This document shows positions 6,787 to 8,522 of a stretch of DNA of 8,522 bases, piece by piece. Position numbers and translations under genes: made by a program. How positions within the stretch are numbered: the stretch's first letter is position 1; each line of letters begins with the position of its first letter. The notes beneath the pieces are model-generated. The model was not told the origin of the DNA. It saw only the letters and a list, made by a program, of their open reading frames with translations, and made no database searches. Source of the DNA: UBA4744 sp035282865. Its GTDB lineage: Bacteria; Actinomycetota; Acidimicrobiia; Spongiisociales; UBA4744. The DNA is taken from assembly GCA_035282865.1 (NCBI GenBank), contig DATEVB010000045.1, forward strand, positions 1-8,522. The letters are read 5' to 3'.

Positions 6787-8082
6787 ATGGAGATTGCCGA
6801 GCGGTTCCGTCGGGGAGTAGAGGATCTCGAACGGGATTGGGACACCAACCCCCGCTGGAAGGGGATTACCCGCGACTACACGGCCGAGCAGGTGGTGAGG
6901 CTGCGGGGGACGTTGATGATCGACTTCACTCTGGCCCGACACGGCGCCGAGAAGCTGTGGAGGCTGCTCGAGGCGGAGGATTACGTCAGCGCCTTGGGGG
7001 CGATGACGGGCAATCAAGCCGTCCAGATGGTCAAGGCAGGGCTCAAGGCGATCTACTTGAGCGGCTGGCAGGTGGCGGGTGACAACAACCTGGCCATGCA
7101 GACCTATCCGGATCAGAGCCTGTACCCGTCGAACAGCGCTCCGGCGCTGGTACGGCGGATCAACAACGCGCTGTTGCGTGCCGACCAGATCGAATGGTCA
7201 GAAGGCCGCCACGACCATGACTTCATCGCCCCGATCGTGGCAGACGGTGAGGCCGGATTCGGCGGTGCGCTCAACGTGTTCGAGCTGACCAAAGCATTGA
7301 TCGAGGCGGGTGCGGCCGGCGTGCACTTCGAGGATCAGCTGGCCGCCGAGAAGAAATGCGGGCATATGGGCGGCAAGGTGCTGGTGCCGACCAGCCAGCA
7401 TGTGCGCACCCTCAAGGCGGCCCGCCTGGCTGCCGACGTGCTCGATGCGCCGACGCTCATAGTTTCCCGCACCGACTCACTGGCCGCCTCGCTGCTGACC
7501 AGCGATATCGACGAGCGGGATCATCGCTTCGTGAAAGGGACCCGGACCACGGAGGGTTTCTACGACGTCGAGAACGGAATGGATGCGGCCGTCGCCCGCA
7601 GCCTCGCCTATGCCCCGTACGCCGACCTGATCTGGTGCGAGACCAGCCATCCGGACCTCGAGGAAGCGAAAGAATTCGCCGAGCGTATCCACGCCAAGTT
7701 CCCCGGCAAGATGCTGGCCTACAACTGCTCGCCCTCCTTCAACTGGAAGATGAACCTGGACGACCCAACGATCGCAACCTTCCAGAAGGAAATGGGGGCA
7801 ATGGGTTACAAGTACCAGTTCATCACGCTGGCAGGATTCCATTCGCTCAACGTCTCGATGTTCGATCTGGCCAAGGGCTATCGGGAAGAGGGCATGACCG
7901 CCTACGTTCGGGTCCAGGAGCATGAGTTCGAGATGGAGAAGGACGGTTATTCGGGCGTCAAGCACCAGCGAGAGGTGGGGGCCGGGTACTTTGACGAAGT
8001 GGCCCTGGCCATCAGCGGTGGGGACGCCTCGCGGCTGGCCCTGAAGGGCTCGACCGAAGACGAACAGTTCCTCGAGCAATGA
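6787..8082 (+). CDS. aceA: Isocitrate lyase
   Basis: Cleaves isocitrate to succinate and glyoxylate, the first step of the glyoxylate shunt. It diverts carbon from the two decarboxylating TCA steps and feeds glyoxylate to malate synthase encoded just upstream. The 431-residue length matches the short bacterial/actinobacterial class (about 430) rather than the longer AceA2 type. Visible motifs are YLSGWQVAGDNN (90-101), PIVADGEAGFGG with metal-binding acids (149-160), the catalytic loop KKCGHMGGKVLVPT (189-202) with nucleophile Cys191, SRTDS (227-231), and YNCSPSFNW (312-320) of the active-site lid. HQREVGAGYFD (393-403) and GSTEDEQF (421-428) are the conserved C-terminal end. From memory it is very similar to Mycobacterium tuberculosis Icl1, with the catalytic cysteine at the same number. 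All key residues are present, so activity is expected. Some members also act as methylisocitrate lyase. Confidence 0.97.
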   Translation: MEIAERFRRGVEDLERDWDTNPRWKGITRDYTAEQVVRLRGTLMIDFTLARHGAEKLWRLLEAEDYVSALGAMTGNQAVQMVKAGLKAIYLSGWQVAGDNNLAMQTYPDQSLYPSNSAPALVRRINNALLRADQIEWSEGRHDHDFIAPIVADGEAGFGGALNVFELTKALIEAGAAGVHFEDQLAAEKKCGHMGGKVLVPTSQHVRTLKAARLAADVLDAPTLIVSRTDSLAASLLTSDIDERDHRFVKGTRTTEGFYDVENGMDAAVARSLAYAPYADLIWCETSHPDLEEAKEFAERIHAKFPGKMLAYNCSPSFNWKMNLDDPTIATFQKEMGAMGYKYQFITLAGFHSLNVSMFDLAKGYREEGMTAYVRVQEHEFEMEKDGYSGVKHQREVGAGYFDEVALAISGGDASRLALKGSTEDEQFLEQ

Positions 8083-8084
8083 TC

Positions 8085-8102
8085 GACGGATGATGACGGA
8101 TG
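8085..8102 (+). repeat. Short tandem direct repeat GACGGATG downstream of aceA
   Basis: GACGGATG occurs at 8085-8092 and again at 8095-8102, one 10-bp helical turn apart. The pair is roughly bracketed by two copies of GATCGA (8081-8086, 8108-8113). It lies in the 55-nt gap between aceA and the small gene, upstream of that gene's promoter-like box. It could be a regulator site or chance, as the unit is only 8 bp. Confidence 0.35.
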
Positions 8103-8122
8103 CGATTGATCGAGGGCGTTGC

Positions 8123-8128
8123 TAACTT
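8123..8128 (+). promoter_or_regulatory. -10 box (TAACTT) of a leaderless or near-leaderless promoter
   Basis: TAACTT fits TANNNT and is 9 nt before the ATG at 8138, the same spacing as at the E1 alpha gene. No SD sequence precedes the ATG. The box supports 8138 as the true start among several overlapping open frames here. Confidence 0.5.
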
Positions 8129-8137
8129 TCCGTACCC

Positions 8138-8410
8138 ATGGACGGACAAGCACAACGTCGAGCCCTGGCAGCCGCCGAGCGCGCTCTCGCTGCCATGGAA
8201 GCGGGTCGGGCGGATGCCGCCCGGTCGGCGGCCCGGCGCGCCGCAGAACTCGATCAAACCGGTATCTTGGCGGCCCTGCCACGCGCCATCGAGCAGTCCA
8301 TCGACGACCTCCTCACCAACGGGTCGCTGTCGGAGCTGAGCCTGGCCGCCCTCGTTGCGGCGGTAGGCCCGGGCCCCTTGGAGGCGGTCGTCGCCCGGTT
8401 GGGATTGTGA
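8138..8410 (+). CDS. Small Ala-rich helical protein of unknown function
   Basis: Predicted 90-residue protein that I do not recognise. The first part (residues about 5-38) is an Ala/Arg/Glu-rich stretch with the look of a helical hairpin (ALAAAERALAAMEAGRADAA), loosely like a single TPR-type repeat. The second part (40-90) has further amphipathic helices, with IEQSIDDLL and LSELSLAALVAAVGPGPLEA. There is no signal peptide, membrane segment, Cys pair or catalytic motif. It is judged coding because codon third positions are G/C-rich as in neighbouring genes, the protein has a normal residue mix compared with the Arg/Ser/Pro-rich products of overlapping frames, and a promoter-like box precedes its ATG. 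It probably has its own promoter, but read-through from aceA 55 nt upstream is possible. Confidence 0.65.
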   Translation: MDGQAQRRALAAAERALAAMEAGRADAARSAARRAAELDQTGILAALPRAIEQSIDDLLTNGSLSELSLAALVAAVGPGPLEAVVARLGL

Positions 8411-8421
8411 CTGCCCGCCGG

Positions 8422-8451
8422 CCCGGTTTCGGTTCGACGATCGGCACCGGG
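8422..8451 (+). terminator. Inverted repeat after the small gene
   Basis: CCCGGT (8422-8427) and ACCGGG (8446-8451) form a 6-bp stem with an 18-nt loop, starting 12 nt after the stop at 8410. There is no T-tract. It is a weak terminator candidate, placed where one is expected. Confidence 0.25.
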
Positions 8452-8463
8452 AGCATCGCACGG

Positions 8464-8479
8464 CCCGCGCAAGCGGGTT
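8464..8479 (+). terminator. GC hairpin with GCAA tetraloop, terminator or operator candidate
   Basis: CCCGC-GCAA-GCGGG (8464-8477) is a perfect 5-bp stem closed by a stable GNRA tetraloop and followed by TT. The 3' arm also belongs to a different odd palindrome, CGGGT-T-ACCCG (8474-8484), that sits 18 bp before the next -10 box. The region may therefore be a terminator for the small gene, an operator over the -35 region of the next gene, or both. Confidence 0.35.
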
Positions 8480-8502
8480 ACCCGGTCGCCACCCGACCGC
8501 GA

Positions 8503-8508
8503 TACCCT
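8503..8508 (+). promoter_or_regulatory. -10 box (TACCCT) of a leaderless or near-leaderless promoter
   Basis: TACCCT fits TANNNT and stands 8 nt before an ATG at 8517. Its context TACCCTGG resembles TAGCCTGG before the E1 alpha gene, which strengthens both calls. No SD sequence lies between the box and the ATG. Confidence 0.45.
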
Positions 8509-8516
8509 GGCCCGTC

Positions 8517-8522
8517 ATGAGC
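8517..8522 (+). CDS. Possible start of a further gene, cut by the window edge
   Basis: Only ATG AGC (Met-Ser) is inside the window, so nothing can be said about the product. It is called a start because it follows the -10-like TACCCT at the spacing seen for the other leaderless candidates and comes after an apparently non-coding gap of 106 nt. Confidence 0.35.

Noticed and set aside
8012..8518. Antisense open frame of 168 codons at the right end
   Set aside because: It runs over the conserved 3' end of aceA and through several hairpins, and its composition is out-of-frame-like.
8119..8520. Alternative + strand frame of 133 codons overlapping the small gene
   Set aside because: Its product is dominated by Arg, Ser, Gly and Pro, typical of an out-of-frame translation. 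The 8138 frame has better composition and a promoter-like box.

Overview
The window reads as ordinary chromosomal DNA of a high-GC bacterium. The strong G/C bias at third codon positions, the TANNNT -10 boxes 8-9 nt before start codons (leaderless or nearly leaderless genes), and a 2-oxoacid dehydrogenase and isocitrate lyase resembling actinobacterial proteins all point to Actinomycetota. Acidimicrobiia or a relative is a guess. No tRNA, rRNA, CRISPR array, insertion sequence, phage gene or integration scar was seen. All supported genes are on the + strand.

Layout. (1) 1-1791: 3' part of an FtsK/SpoIIIE DNA translocase, cut by the window edge within its membrane domain. (2) 1792-1892: intergenic region with a small GC hairpin and a -10 box. 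(3) 1893-5091: three overlapping genes for E1 alpha, E1 beta and E2 of a pyruvate or branched-chain 2-oxoacid dehydrogenase complex; the E3 gene is not in the window. (4) 5092-5185: intergenic region with a GC hairpin, an AT-rich promoter candidate and a TTGCAA/TGCAAA motif pair. (5) 5186-8082: malate synthase A and isocitrate lyase, the two glyoxylate-shunt enzymes, 11 nt apart and very probably one operon. (6) 8083-8410: short spacer with direct repeats, then a 90-aa Ala-rich protein of unknown function. (7) 8411-8522: spacer with hairpins and a promoter-like box in front of what looks like the first two codons of another gene.

How the genes fit together. The dehydrogenase complex makes acetyl-CoA from pyruvate, or branched acyl-CoAs that are degraded to acetyl-CoA and propionyl-CoA. 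The glyoxylate shunt lets the cell convert acetyl-CoA into C4 acids without losing carbon as CO2. The block therefore suits growth on acetate, fatty acids or amino acids. FtsK is unrelated (chromosome segregation at division) and is probably only a neighbour.

No clearly new system was found. The points most worth checking are the recurring leaderless-promoter pattern, the possible regulatory motif before the malate synthase gene, the uncertain substrate of the dehydrogenase complex, and the unassigned small protein.
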